64,000 nt of DNA from Lates calcarifer. Lineage: Eukaryota > Chordata > Actinopteri > Centropomidae. A model generated the notes under the pieces. That model saw only the letters and a program-made list of their open reading frames with translations, did not search any database and had not been told where the DNA came from. The stretch spans positions 14,714,046-14,778,045 of the forward strand of contig NC_066850.1 in NCBI RefSeq assembly GCF_001640805.2, written 5' to 3'. The position numbers and the translations under genes are program-made. This document shows positions 1 through 11,200 of this stretch, in pieces (within the stretch, counting starts at the first letter, position 1; every line of letters starts with the position of its first letter).

Positions 1-562
1 TGCTCATTGATGCAAATATCTAGTCAACCAATCACATGGCAGCAACTCATGGTTGGGATGACCTGATCAAGTTCAAACTGAGCATCAGAATGGAGAAGAA
101 AGGTGATTTAAGTGAATACAATCTGCACCAGCTGGACAACAGAAGATTTTGAAAAATGTTGCCTGGTTTGATGAGTCTTGATTTCTGCTGCAACATTCGG
201 ATGGTAGAGTCAGAATTTGACTTAAACAGCATGAAAGCATGGATCCATCCTGCCTTGTATCAGCAGGCTGGTGGTATAATGTTGCAGGGGATATTTTCTT
301 GGCACTTTGGGCCCCATAGTACCAACAGAGTATTGTTTAAATGCCACAGACTACCTAGGTGTTGTTGCTGACTATATCCATCCCTTTATGACCACAGTGT
401 ACCCATCTTCTGCCCAAAGAGCTCAAATCATCTCAAACTGGTTTCTTGAACATGACAATGGGTTTACTGTACTGTAGAGCACCTTTGGGATGTGGTGGAA
501 CAGCTATCATGTAAATATGGACCAAAATCTCTGAGGAGTGGTTCCAGCACCCTGATGAACAC
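1..562 (+). mobile_element. Tc1-like DNA transposon relic, deleted and broken
   Basis: This is a decayed copy of a Tc1/mariner-superfamily element of a kind common in teleosts. Recognisable blocks run in plus orientation: the terminal part near 20-60, the translation-start region near 65-120 (a Met-Gly-Lys-Lys-like start followed by Gly-Asp-Leu-Ser), then the catalytic-domain region at about 180-460, including the stretch that normally encodes Pro-Phe-Met-Thr-Thr-Val-Tyr-Pro, and the C-terminal part at 475-555. Compared with the intact family as I remember it, the DNA-binding half is almost wholly deleted. Further gaps lie near 410 and 470, and stops occur in all frames, so it cannot encode transposase. 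The left end may continue outside the window. The family call is from memory of the consensus, not a search. Confidence 0.8.
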
Positions 563-1696
563 ACACAAACACACACACACTGAGTAAACACATGCAAACA
601 TTCCTACAAGAAAAAAAAAGATGATTTGCACTATGACACAGACATGTAGACATGTATACATATACTACATATATACATACAATACATACTCTATAATAAG
701 CAGCAACTTTGTGCCTGCGTCAACAGAAACACACTCTCTCACTGCACTCAGTCAAAGCCAAAGGCTGTATGATCATTAGCACACAGGCACACACACATAT
801 GTTGTGTGTGTAACCCATAGTTTTCACTCTCCTCTTCCTCTGTTTATTTGTCTAAATGTCTGGGAGGCAGTAGAGCACAGTGGTAATACTGTCTACACAG
901 TCTCCTTCAGCTCTGTCCATTCCTTTCTTTTTGTACCCTCTTTTCTCTCTATCATCATCATTCTCCCTTGCCTCCTCTCCTCATTCATCTCACCTCCTCA
1001 CCTTCAATCATTCATTTTAATCTCTCTCTCAGGTGTGTTTGTTTTTTTGTGCCAGCACACATCTGTCGCTATTGATTATAAGAGCATGTGTGTGTGTTTG
1101 CATTCATGCTCCTTTTGGAGCTTGAATAAGCATGTGTGTGCTGCATTCATCTCTTTTTAATATGTGTGTGATCGTCAGCACTGTTGTTTAATTTTCCATG
1201 GGGCAGTGAATGGCACGTTACGCAGGAATACCGTGACAAAATCATTGTCCCATCAATTACTTGCTGTTGATATTTTCAACAGGAACAGTGTTTGCTGTTG
1301 GTGGCTGGGATTGTTCGCTGATGCTTATCATAGCGCAAACAAAGGGAGAAGTGTGCAGTGCGGTGATCTCAGCACATGGAATTTACAGTGCAAACAAATC
1401 TAATCCGGTTCATGTAATTTAAGATGTTGCCTGTGATCTTGTCATGATTTAATCTGTCTGTTAGGAAAGGCTCGGTCTCCTTGTTTAAGGTTATCTGGGG
1501 GTAACAAGACCCTCTGAGAAACACTTAATATCTGGAGTCCAGTGAGGTCACTACAAGTCATATTAATTTATGAGGAAGTTTAAACAAACATAAAGACAGA
1601 CAAAAACAAAAACAACAGGACACAAGACCAAACAAATGCCGCAACAGCAAGAAGAGAAGAGTAATTCCATGGAGAGAGCTAGTTTGTTTCCTTTAG
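563..1696. other. No gene seen; short CA tracts and a pyrimidine-rich patch
   Basis: This is intergenic 5' flank of ntf3. It contains short CA/TG runs (565-582, 787-812, 1087-1100) and a T/C-rich patch at about 905-1035. Open frames here are short, have no splice context and lack codon bias, so none is called. The DNA at 1700-2012 is listed separately as a MITE candidate. Confidence 0.6.
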
Positions 1697-2012
1697 TGTG
1701 TTTACATGCCCTGGCATCCTGGTTTTGAGTCTTATCCTGGTTTTGATCATATTTGGGACATTTGTCTGATTGTGTCTTGATTTCTCACCATCTCTAAAAC
1801 TACAGTTTTTACCTACAAAGAATGTTCAGAAACCTGGATAAGGTGTTTACATGCCACAGTAAACTGGTTTCTACTGGAGTACTCAGTTAGTACATCCAGG
1901 ATTTCTTACCCAGGCTTTCTAAAACCAGAGTATTATGTTTATGTGTGCAAAACATAACCAGGATATTTAAAAAAACTGATTATGACCTGGATACTAGGGC
2001 ATATAAACACTA
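1697..2012. mobile_element. MITE-like element with imperfect terminal inverted repeats
   Basis: The left end reads TGTGTTTACATGCCCTGGCA and the reverse complement of the right end reads TAGTGTTTATATGCCCTAGT, followed on both sides by a similar ATCC(T/A)GG block. The ends are therefore inverted repeats of roughly 35-40 bases with mismatches. A third copy of the same motif (GTGTTTACATGCCACAG) sits internally near 1842. The length is about 315 bases and there is no ORF, as expected for a non-autonomous DNA element. I have a memory of fish repeats with similar TTTACATGC ends but cannot name the family. No clear target-site duplication was established. Confidence 0.55.
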
Positions 2013-3689
2013 TTGCTAACTGAAAACTGCACCAGGGTTGCAGTGTATAGCTAGAGGCTTAAATGCAGGAGAGTGGTGTGTGTCACAACCTCACCGTCAC
2101 ATCTGCAAATCTTGAGAGCACGAAAGGAGTGATTTGCAAGGCATCAAATAAAAACCTTGTGGAAAGTAAGTCACGGTGTGAATAATGTCTTTGTTAAGGG
2201 ACCACCATATAGGAGTCAATTCAGACTGTACTGTCATTAATCCCCATTCACTACCGAATTTTACATTTCAAATTCCTCATTTTCAAAAAATGCCTCAATC
2301 ACATCTGTCAGTAAAAACTAGAACCTCACTGGACCCTCAGCCTTTCTATGGACAGCTCAGTGAATCAGACACTGTATTGGATGTTTGTATGTCACATTTG
2401 AGGTAGGAAGAGAAAAATGGTTCTAGGAGAACTATACTAACAGGAAAACTACAAATCTACAAAAAAACGTTTAACATTTCTATTACATTATGTTTGCATT
2501 AACCTTTTCTTACATTATGGCCCTTGAAGATATGTTTTGTAATCATTTTGAACTCACTTCAGGACCTTGGACAGCAACTAGCATAGAAATGCCACACAGT
2601 GCGAATCTATCCCTGACACCGTCCTTTTTACAACGTCAAATTAGTCGAGCTTTGCCATGGCATCATTTCACATTAATCGTGTGTTTTATTTTTCAATCTG
2701 CCATTTAAGAATGAATTGTGTACTCAAATACAAATGAATAATTTATACTTTTGGTGATTGATGTCGGATGAGGAAACAATTTTTCCACACTTAGTTTATT
2801 CCACTACATTTTTTTTTTTTTTTTTTGCAATCAGTCTTGAAAATTACTCATTACCATAACAATAATTCTTGTTATACACAATGTTATGTAAGAGGCAAAT
2901 AATGATCATAATGTTTGCATCATCTATTGTATTGCATTGCTCCAAGGAACTTCCCCAATAGACAACCCTCTTCAAAGTCAGCCCGGGTACTGGTCTGGTA
3001 CAGGATGTTTCCGTCAGCCATGCTTCCATGCATTGGTTGTTATTTAGTAATGCGTAAATCTTCACTTGGTAAACACAGCTAGGTTAAGTTTGAAATTAGG
3101 AACAGGTGGTGCAGCTGGTTCTGGTTCTGTTCATTTTAGGTGGTTTGTAAAGTTACAATGAAAACTTTGGATCACTTCTTGGATGTGCTTCTCAATAGGC
3201 TAAAAGAAATGTGAAGGTAGGCCTTTACTGTGAAGTGCTGACATTGACAGTTGTGGTTAGCTAATGTTATCAAAGATTTACTCTACATAGTTTTGTAGAT
3301 TTAAATATTTTCTGTACTTCTCTCATTAGGTAGTTTGGAAGTTTTGCAAAGGTGAGACATTACATGTTTAGCTAAGTTAGATAAAGGACACTGTCATTAT
3401 TCAGGGCTAAATTATTATCAACTTTAGAACCTTTAGATCACTTTCAATTACAATCCTTTACATCAAACATTGATAGTAAAATATATTATTAGAACATATA
3501 GAGTTTGGCTGTGCTTAAATGTGCTTTCACAAATTTTTCAACCATTTAAGGTCAGTGGAAACATATATAACATATATGGAGAAACAATTGCAAAGTCATG
3601 TTTCTGACAACCTGATCAGCTCCATTTTGCTCTTCATCAACGTCTGAGAAAAATATCTGGCTTTTTACCTGCTGAATGCACCACTATGA
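2013..3689. other. No gene seen in 5' flank
   Basis: AT-rich intergenic DNA with a poly-T run at about 2811-2826. Only short unsupported frames are present. I see no splice-flanked exon, RNA gene or recognisable transposon here. Confidence 0.55.
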
Positions 3690-3942
3690 GCTCTCTGATC
3701 TTTCTCCTCTCTTTATTTTCTCTTCTATCCCTCCTCCTTTCACTATCTTTCCTCCCTCTGCATCACCACCTCTCCTCTCAACTCTTGGTTCACATCTCTT
3801 ATCCTCCTCTCCATCTTTCCTCTCCAGCCTCCCCTCTTGGTCGTCACCCTCCCCTCTCTCAGCTGACTCCTTTTCCTTTCTGGTCCTCTACCTCTTCATC
3901 CCTTTCTCTACTTTAAAACTTTCCCCCTCTCCCTTGTTCCTT
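3690..3942. repeat. Long polypyrimidine (C/T) tract
   Basis: About 250 bases of plus strand are almost entirely C and T, interrupted by scattered A and G. It is degenerate rather than a clean microsatellite. Two overlapping open frames cross it (Ser/Leu/Pro-rich translations), but these are a product of composition. Polypurine-polypyrimidine tracts of this length can form triplex (H-DNA) in other systems; that is inference here. Confidence 0.8.
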
Positions 3943-6422
3943 ACATATTTGATGATTTTGCTGCAGTCCAGGATAATAATTACACAGTTGTCACGTCACA
4001 TGGGGAGCCCGAGGGATCTGCAGGAGATGTGTGTTGCCATTGTGCTGATTAAAAATTGAATACATACTTTACAGTGATGATGCTGAACAAAAGGCTGGCA
4101 TTAAGGGACCTCTTATGATGTATGAGTAATGCTTAGTCATAGAGGGGGAAAAAACAATATACAGTGTATTCCTCATTTTGTAACCTACAGAAACAAGAGA
4201 AACCAACATGCAGTGGTTGCGAGTTGCTAAGTTCTGTCTGTATATACTTTTACCATATCACATTATGTAAATTATTCTTCATCCATGGACCATACTTCAA
4301 GTTACTGTACAGTTTTTTTTTTTTTTAAACATCCACCTAACTAATATACAATGTATTTTAGTATATTATTATCATATATTATCATTACACACTGAAAATT
4401 CATGGTTATGGTTTAGTCTCTATTCTGTGTTAATTTTTAATGTCAACTATCACAACTTCAGAGTGATTGGTTAAGAAACAAAGTCTGACTATTGAGTGAT
4501 GCAGGAATGAGTCCTAAATCACAGAAGCAAGTTAGCAGTTTAGTATTACTGGTTCCCTCATCCTAAAGTCAATGAGTTTTTTGAATGGGTTTTTGGTTAA
4601 ATGGTTGAAATAAGGTCTGTGATCAACACAAGCCAGCCACTGTACCATCTACCTTTGTAGTTTAATATTAGTCCACCTCCCTGTCCCTGCCAGGTCCTAA
4701 CTGTATACTGACCAATGAGAAAGCATTCATAGCTTTACCAGATGTGCGGTTCAGACTGACGAGATGACTGAAGAGATGGAGAGGCAAGACCAGATGTGCA
4801 GCTAACAGAGTGCTGCCAAGTCTGTTTTGATGTCTGGAGTTGTGAAATCAGCTCAGAAACAGAAGAGTTTGTCTAAACAGAAACATCAGCTGGACACACA
4901 ATTGCACCTCAGTGGAATTAAACTACGCGTACACACAAAGTAGACAAGTGACAAGATGTGCAGTGATGTAGTAAAGACTGTTGCTGTTGCCACATCTGAC
5001 ACCATCATGAGGAGAATCAGCTGTGTTCACAACGACACAGTGACATCAGGTGAACAGAGTCTCTGCTGAGCTACAAACTGGCATTATCTGAACACAGACC
5101 CAGTCAGATGGGTTACTGCAGAAAATCCTCAAATCCAAGAAATAAAGTTTAAAGAAAGTTTTTTGTTATTGCTTCGTTCATGGTCTGGTAAGCCAGTCAG
5201 TAGGCACAACATGCACAACAACTCCTATAATGACAAAATAAGTCTGTCATTACCATCCAAACTAATCCACATGAAAAATGAATCACATTAATGTTTTCTT
5301 ATCTTCTAACTTTGGTTTAGACAACTAGAACTACTACAGCCATGATTAAACAAACCAGCTTTGTGTATGAACCATGGTCCAATATGCTACTTCAACAACT
5401 GTGATGTGGAAAGTTGAAGCCTCCAGCTCACATTTGTACACACATACATTTTGTGTGCGAGTATTTTTCTATGATATAAAACATTTGTGGAAGTCTGTCT
5501 TTCAACTTTTCATCATTATCAATTTTCCTTATTAGGATATTTGTTGCAATTTTTATTTTTGCTCTATTCTTATCCAAAGACCCAGTTCAGACAGTTCAGA
5601 ATTCAGCGACATGATGTTGTTGGAGCTGACAAATTTCCACCTTCAGGCCTGAATACAGACATCAGGGATGACGAATGGGCCTCGATGTCTGACATAAACA
5701 GAGAACAGCAATGTGGCGTCTGGGACGCCTCGTGACAAACTGAAAGGTCTCCCATGTCCAAATTTTTTTGCATTTTCCAGTATAGTGTGACATCTCCTAT
5801 GTCATGTTCCTTGAAGTTGACCAATAGGATGACAGAGCGCTCTCTGGTGTTAACATGGCATTAAGGTTAGGTCATTACCTGTTGGTTTGGCATGCTTTTG
5901 ATAGCTGTTTACAGTGGCTGTATGATCAGGCACAGAGCCATAAATTCTGACATAGTGACCATCGTGAAAGACAAAAAAAAAAAGCTGTCTGATCCAAGCA
6001 TTAAATTATTGTATATTTATAGTATTGTATATTTAATTACAGTGTATCTGTGTTAATCAGTGGTGAATGTAAACTACTTTGAGGTTTTATTTTAGCCCCA
6101 ATATTTATTTTCCTATGAAACAAATGGTTTCATTTTCATTTTTAGTCCACTACTTTAAACTGTAAGTTTTTTATTCTTAAAAGAAACATTAGGCCTATCG
6201 GACTAACTTTAAGTCTTGCGGACGTTAGCCAGTACTACACAAAGACGTAAAGATTGCATTAGTCACGCACACACACACACACGCTGCTAATTCGGTGTCC
6301 TAATTCATGTCAGCAGGCTTGCTCCGCTGACAGACAGTGGCAGCATGCATGCAGGTCTTTGCAGCAACATGCGCCAAGAGCCATCTGTCCTGTAACAGAG
6401 AGAGCGGCGTAGATTATGTTGT

Positions 6423-6424
<2 letters not shown>
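3943..6424. other. No gene seen; proximal 5' flank of ntf3
   Basis: Non-repetitive, moderately AT-rich DNA upstream of the first ntf3 exon. No exon, RNA gene or transposon is recognisable. A short CA run lies at about 6267-6282. Any distal promoter element for ntf3 would fall here, but I cannot identify one by eye. Confidence 0.5.

Positions 6425-6500
<76 letters not shown>
6425..6500. repeat. (AG)38 microsatellite in the ntf3 5' region
   Basis: Uninterrupted AG dinucleotides over 76 bases. The repeat ends about 150 bases before the first ntf3 coding ATG at 6648, so it lies either in the 5' UTR or in the core promoter; the transcription start is not known. Frames through it give Arg-Glu or Leu-Ser repeats and are not genes. 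Confidence 0.97.
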
Positions 6501-6501
<1 letters not shown>

Positions 6502-6612
6502 ATTACGCACACTCTGATCCTCTCCACACAGAACCAGTGTGGCGCACAGACAGGCGGCAGCCCTCAGAAAGTGGGAAGTTTTCGCCATTCTGTCTAAAAA
6601 TTAATCACCTTC

Positions 6613-6665
6613 ATGTCGACTCTGTTGGATACTAACCCGCCGATGCTATGGTTACCTTTATTACG
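6613..6665 (+). promoter_or_regulatory. Candidate upstream ORF overlapping the NT-3 start
   Basis: An ATG at 6613 opens a frame that is out of phase with the NT-3 start at 6648 and runs through it (a second in-frame ATG is at 6643). In genomic DNA it meets TAG at 6667. In the spliced message it continues across the junction and stops at TGA 40145-40147, giving 21 codons. That stop lies eight bases before the second NT-3 Met at 40156. If the transcript starts upstream of 6613, this uORF should lower use of the long start and could favour reinitiation at the short one. The arrangement is seen in sequence; the effect is inference. Confidence 0.5.
6648..6665 (+). CDS. ntf3: Neurotrophin-3, first coding exon (six codons, long isoform)
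   Basis: Six codons encode Met-Val-Thr-Phe-Ile-Thr and are followed at once by a donor, ACG|GTAGGA. The human NT-3 long form, as I remember it, begins Met-Val-Thr-Phe-Ala-Thr and then continues Ile-Leu-Gln-Val-Asn; the exon at 40,135 begins with exactly Ile-Leu-Gln-Val-Asn in phase 0. The match of five of six residues, the splice phase and the promoter-like setting together make this the fish counterpart of the mammalian upstream coding exon. An in-frame TAA at 6633-6635 shows the frame does not extend further 5'. The exon's own start is unknown. Joined to the main exon it adds 13 residues ahead of the usual signal peptide, giving 300 residues in all. It was too short for simple ORF calling. 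Confidence 0.88.
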
Positions 6666-7039
6666 GTAGGAACCGCTTGATTTGTTCTTATTTGCTGCTA
6701 CGTGGAGCATTTTTCCTCGCTGAAAAAACTGTTTGGTTCTTGGGGACTCTGGCACTGAAGAGTGACAGAGAATGACCCACAGTGTTCAGGATGTTCAGCA
6801 TGATAAAGACTCACAAAGTTGTACTTCACGTGCATTACATTTTGAGATGAATACATTTGAGTTGCTGGAGTTACAGCGCGCATGAATAGCCTTTAAAAAA
6901 GTTTTGGGAACCTGAATTTGGCACCACGGTCGCCTCTAAATTGGTTTTGGGTGCAGCGGATTAAATATTTGATTTTCGTACAACACCGGGGGTGCGTGAT
7001 TAGTTCAGGGACTTATTTCTTCCTCTAAGCTTGAGCTTT

Positions 7040-7139
7040 GGAAAGTTAAACAAAGTAGAATGTGAAACGCAACGCGCCGTGCGCTGCCTCAAGACAGACC
7101 AGTGCGGACAAACTCACTTCTCCTGCCCGTCTCTCTCTC

Positions 7140-7172
<33 letters not shown>

Positions 7173-8250
7173 CCTGTTTGTGCACAGGTAGACAAAAGGG
7201 TTGGGTCTCTCCACGGCTTACTTATTGCGCAAATAAACATTAAGAGACTCCTGCTGTTTACAGTTGCACGCGGGGAGCCTTGCTTCCTTTCAAAAGGCGT
7301 GTGCGGCGTTGTCGGAGGAGGGAGCAGAGCTGGCTCCGCGCGCTCTGATGTGGGTTCAGCTTGTGTCTTTTTTGGATTACCGACGCGCTAACTGCGGCCT
7401 CGGCTCGTCGTTTAGTGGGTGTGGAATCGGATATGTCACAGTTGCACTCCCCAACACAAAGGCGTTGAATCGACCCCCCCGCGCGCTCTCCCTGCTCAGT
7501 GTGTATAGTTTGTTAGTGTATGCATGTAGGCTGCAGCCTGTGCGCACGAGTTGGAGACGGTGAGCGGCCTCTGCGCGCGCTGAGGTCCCCTCAGAAACTT
7601 TCCTAAATCGGTCTTTTTAGGTGAATGCAACTAAATTATGTTTGAAACGAGTGAGTGTCATGTAAATGTTTCATGGAGCATTCAGACCGAGAGTGTGTAT
7701 TTTAAACAAAAAACAGAAAGTGAAAGTTTTTAACTTGTGTAAGGACAAAAACAACTTTACAGAAAGATAAGAGTGGTTTGTGTTTCTGCGTGAAAGTGTG
7801 CAACTGGACACACTTCATACCGTGTTACCCCCAACCGCCAAGGGGAATCCCCCCACCCCCTCCTCGGACACCAGCGTTTGAATATTCGAAGCTGGTGGTG
7901 GGATAAGATCTCTATAGTCCAATAACCCCCTAAAATAATCATGCTGCTGCGCGTGTGTGTGCAGTCTGATAACACAACATGGATGTAACTCTGTGCTGTA
8001 GTGCAGTTGGATATGTCTGATGTGACATGTGGTCTGAGCAGCTTTGCGTAAGGGCGCGCATCAGTGGGCGTCTTGAGCCCTTTACTGGCTGCTTTCCTGC
8101 TGCTGCGGTGGTCCGCTCTTGTGTGTGCGTGCGCGCAGAGGCCGCCCGAAGCAGCTGTTGCAGCGGCGGATTTGACGCAGAGCTCTCTACTGACGTGCCG
8201 CCGGCTACATACAGCAGGGACGAGGGAATTAGGACGCAGCGAAGGAGGCG
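7040..8250 (+). promoter_or_regulatory. ntf3: CpG-rich block, probable internal ntf3 promoter
   Basis: CpG is rare across most of the window but dense here. By eye there are about thirty CpG in 7241-7600, and a second cluster at 8040-8240, with a more AT-rich stretch between. Such islands mark vertebrate promoters. The block lies just 3' of the MVTFIT exon, so it could serve that exon's promoter region or drive a separate non-coding first exon. Mammalian NT-3 has two alternative 5' exons spliced to one coding exon. A good donor, GAGACG|GTGAGC at 7559/7560, ends a possible non-coding exon; a transcript using it would begin translation at the Met at 40156. The promoter role is inferred from composition only. 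Confidence 0.6.
7130..7173. repeat. CT/TC microsatellite, interrupted
   Basis: About 44 bases of CT/TC with one TG interruption. It lies 0.6 kb downstream of the (AG)38 repeat and has the opposite strand sense, so purines are on the minus strand here and on the plus strand there. Confidence 0.9.
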
Positions 8251-11200
8251 ACAGAGAAAGAGAGAAAGAGGGAGAGAAGGGTCAGTTCCATTCTGTTACT
8301 CCCCTTCATGGGTACTTGAGTCAAATGGCCTCCTAGGCAGCAGCAGAGACGCTTACTCCTACAGCTGTGGGGCTGTGGCGTGCATTTTGGAGGCCTGAGC
8401 ACAGTGCAGCTGTAAGGACTCAGTTTAACAAGGCTCATCTTGTGTTTTACTGCAGGAGAAAGGAGAAAAAGAAAGAGTGAGGGGTGTGAACAGATTAGGG
8501 GCTGGGCTCCTAACATAAAGCAGATAAGGAAAAAAGAGGGGGGGGGGGGGGCAGAAATGGCTCCCAGGTGGTTTAACAAACTGCTAGTGTTACTGCGGAG
8601 AGTTCCTGTTGTTCCTTTTTTGGTTCTGCATTCCAACCTTTTTGTGCCTCCCCTCCTCTATCTGCTTCACTCTGCCCTTCTTGTACCTGGTCCATTTGTT
8701 GCCCCATTTTCTTCTTTTATTTCTGTCAAGCATCAAGGTTTAGGAAGCAGTTTAGATCTGGTTCTGGTTTAAATCTCAAGACAAAGTAAGAATATGCGTC
8801 AGGAAAATGTCAGTGAGCAGGGATGACTGTCAGCAGGTCAAGGCCAAAGAAGAAACATCTCATAAGGTATCAGATTAACTCTCACTCCCTGTGGCAATTA
8901 AGATGAGATGGACTGTGGCTGTGCTTAGGAGCTGTCAGCAGGGGACTGTGGACAAGTGTGCTTAGCCAACTTTCCTCACTAATTACAGGTTTAAATAAAC
9001 AAACAGATAAAAAAATGGGATTTAACTTTCCCTCGTGCTGTTCACTGAATTTTCACTGGACCAGAGCAGCAGCCAGACACTAGGGAAAGTGTGGATCGCT
9101 ACTATAATCCCATCACAGATGTTTCATTAACTTTAGTTCACAACACCTCCAGAGAGCCGAACTGGAAGTTTCAGTGTGCTCAAATTGTCCCGATCCAGAG
9201 ATGTGTTCCTTCAACACGTAATGTTACGCATTTCTTCACCCCTTCTCATGCTGTGTCATTACATGTAACTTCATTTACAGCTGACATTTCCAGGAATTTC
9301 AGAATTGAATCTTCCCCAAAAAGAGCAAATTAAGTTTGATTGTATCATAGAATTTGAGACAACGTGACAGTTGAGACAGGAAAAGATCAGTGATGTTAGA
9401 AAAAAGGCTGTATGCTGGACAATCAGACCCAAAAACACACAGAAACTCACATCTTAACGTCACAAAAATAGTTGAGTGAGTATTTGAGGCTGCAGAAAAC
9501 AAGGCAACCCCAAAGAATGTTACTGCATATTTACTGCACGTCAGCTGGTATTGGTAATTTGGTAATTACCCATTTTTAGAAGTTACTTTCTACCTTTATA
9601 GATGTATTTTCAGAAAATAGCACTTCTATTAGTAACTTCTGTTAGTATCTGAGAGAAGCGTTCCCTTTTAGGAGTCTGAAAGTGTTTCATCGGTTTAGAA
9701 TATACTGTCAGGTGTTGATTAAAAGGGGCGTTGTCTGATGTTCTGGCCAATATGCTTATCGTGTAAGTTTATCTTGCGCTTACATGGTGTGTATTCCTAA
9801 ATAAAACAGTGTTAAATCTAATCTTCCAGAAACTAACACTGATAAAGTATGTTTCCATTATTGGAAACCATATGGTCTATATACAGTGCACAGAGGGTGG
9901 TAGATGCAGGATCATAAGGGGCCCAACAGTAAACCACTGTCTCCAGATCTCCAAAAAGTGGTCACCAGTTGTTAGAACTCAGAAGTCAGACTACAAGAGA
10001 TGTAAAGTTACATACAACATTGCAAGTTGCAATTCGTTAACCTGTGACCTGAGGATCATTTGATTTATCCAGAACTGCAAATTCATAGACACTTTTATCT
10101 TCTAGCTTCATAGCTGCAGTGCTGTATTTGAGTTTTGAGCGTTTAGTTTTGTTTTAAGTCTGGGATTTAAGATTTTCCTAAAGGAGGAAAAAGATGATTG
10201 GTGAGAGTTGATTGTGGAATTTCTGCATCCTATCACAGCTGTTTTTTATAATGGGTCTTTTTCACAGCAGACATTTGGCTTGTTATAGGAAAAGCACAGG
10301 TGTTACTAATAACAATAATATCAGTGGCTCCATTCTATTAAAGTGCTCCACTAAGGCATGGTAAAAGGCAAGTTTCCATCCAAATGTTGTGCAAATTTGA
10401 ACAAAATGTCCAGAAAATTGGCCAAAGAAATGCAAGTTTGGTTCAATCCAATGCTGTTACCTAAGTATTAAGAGTTAAACAGTTGGTGGCGCTGTTTCTC
10501 CAGTCAGGTGTCATTATACCACTGCAGAGGAAGAGAGCACAATGGGATGACCCAAGTAAAACAGTGCCAGTCAGACTACAACTGAACAAAAACCCAGTGG
10601 AAAATATTAGAATATTTGAATGTGAGGAAGGTTCACTAAATCTGGTTCTACTGCACTATTGATACGACAACACCACATTCTGACATTGACGTTTAAACCC
10701 ATGTTTCCTTCAGAAGCACCAGCAGTAACTTCTCATCCATCACTCCACAGTTCAAAAAGTACTTCAATTTAACTTGAAGGTTGTTTCTGCTTTTCAAGAA
10801 GTTAAAGTGTTTCCTAATTAAAGTCAAGTGGCACTTAAGTACGTTTCTAATAGATCTGTGTCAAATGTGGTGTAAGACTGTTGGGGTCAGGCAGCTGAAG
10901 TGTTTGTAGGGCTTTGTAGTTGGTCTCCAGATGTGCTGTGTTGTTGTATTTCTGGGTACTGAAGTCCTTTAAAGCTGCATAAAGAGACTTATCGAGAAAC
11001 CCAGATACCCTGTAAAGTGATGAGAGCGAGGCACTAAGCAGGCGTAGGTCTGTGATGCTTTATGTTGGGGATTTCAGCATGTGTTTAAGAGAAAGTTTGG
11101 ATTTTTTCCATACTTCCCTCGCCCTGCAAGCCGGAGCAAGCTGTTCCTCTTGTTCTATATGGTTGCAGTTCTACAGCTGGGCCTGCCCTGGGATGGTTTA

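Noticed and set aside
3676..4059. 127-codon frame rich in Ser, Leu and Pro
   Set aside because: It runs over the polypyrimidine tract; its composition follows directly from C/T bias.
6310..6597. Frames of 92 and 86 codons on opposite strands
   Set aside because: Both are created by the uninterrupted (AG)38 repeat, giving Leu-Ser and Arg-Glu repeats.
8229..8772. Overlapping frames on both strands (123, 135 and 110 codons) near the CpG block
   Set aside because: They overlap one another in different frames and cross G runs; more likely a result of GC-rich, stop-poor DNA than genes.
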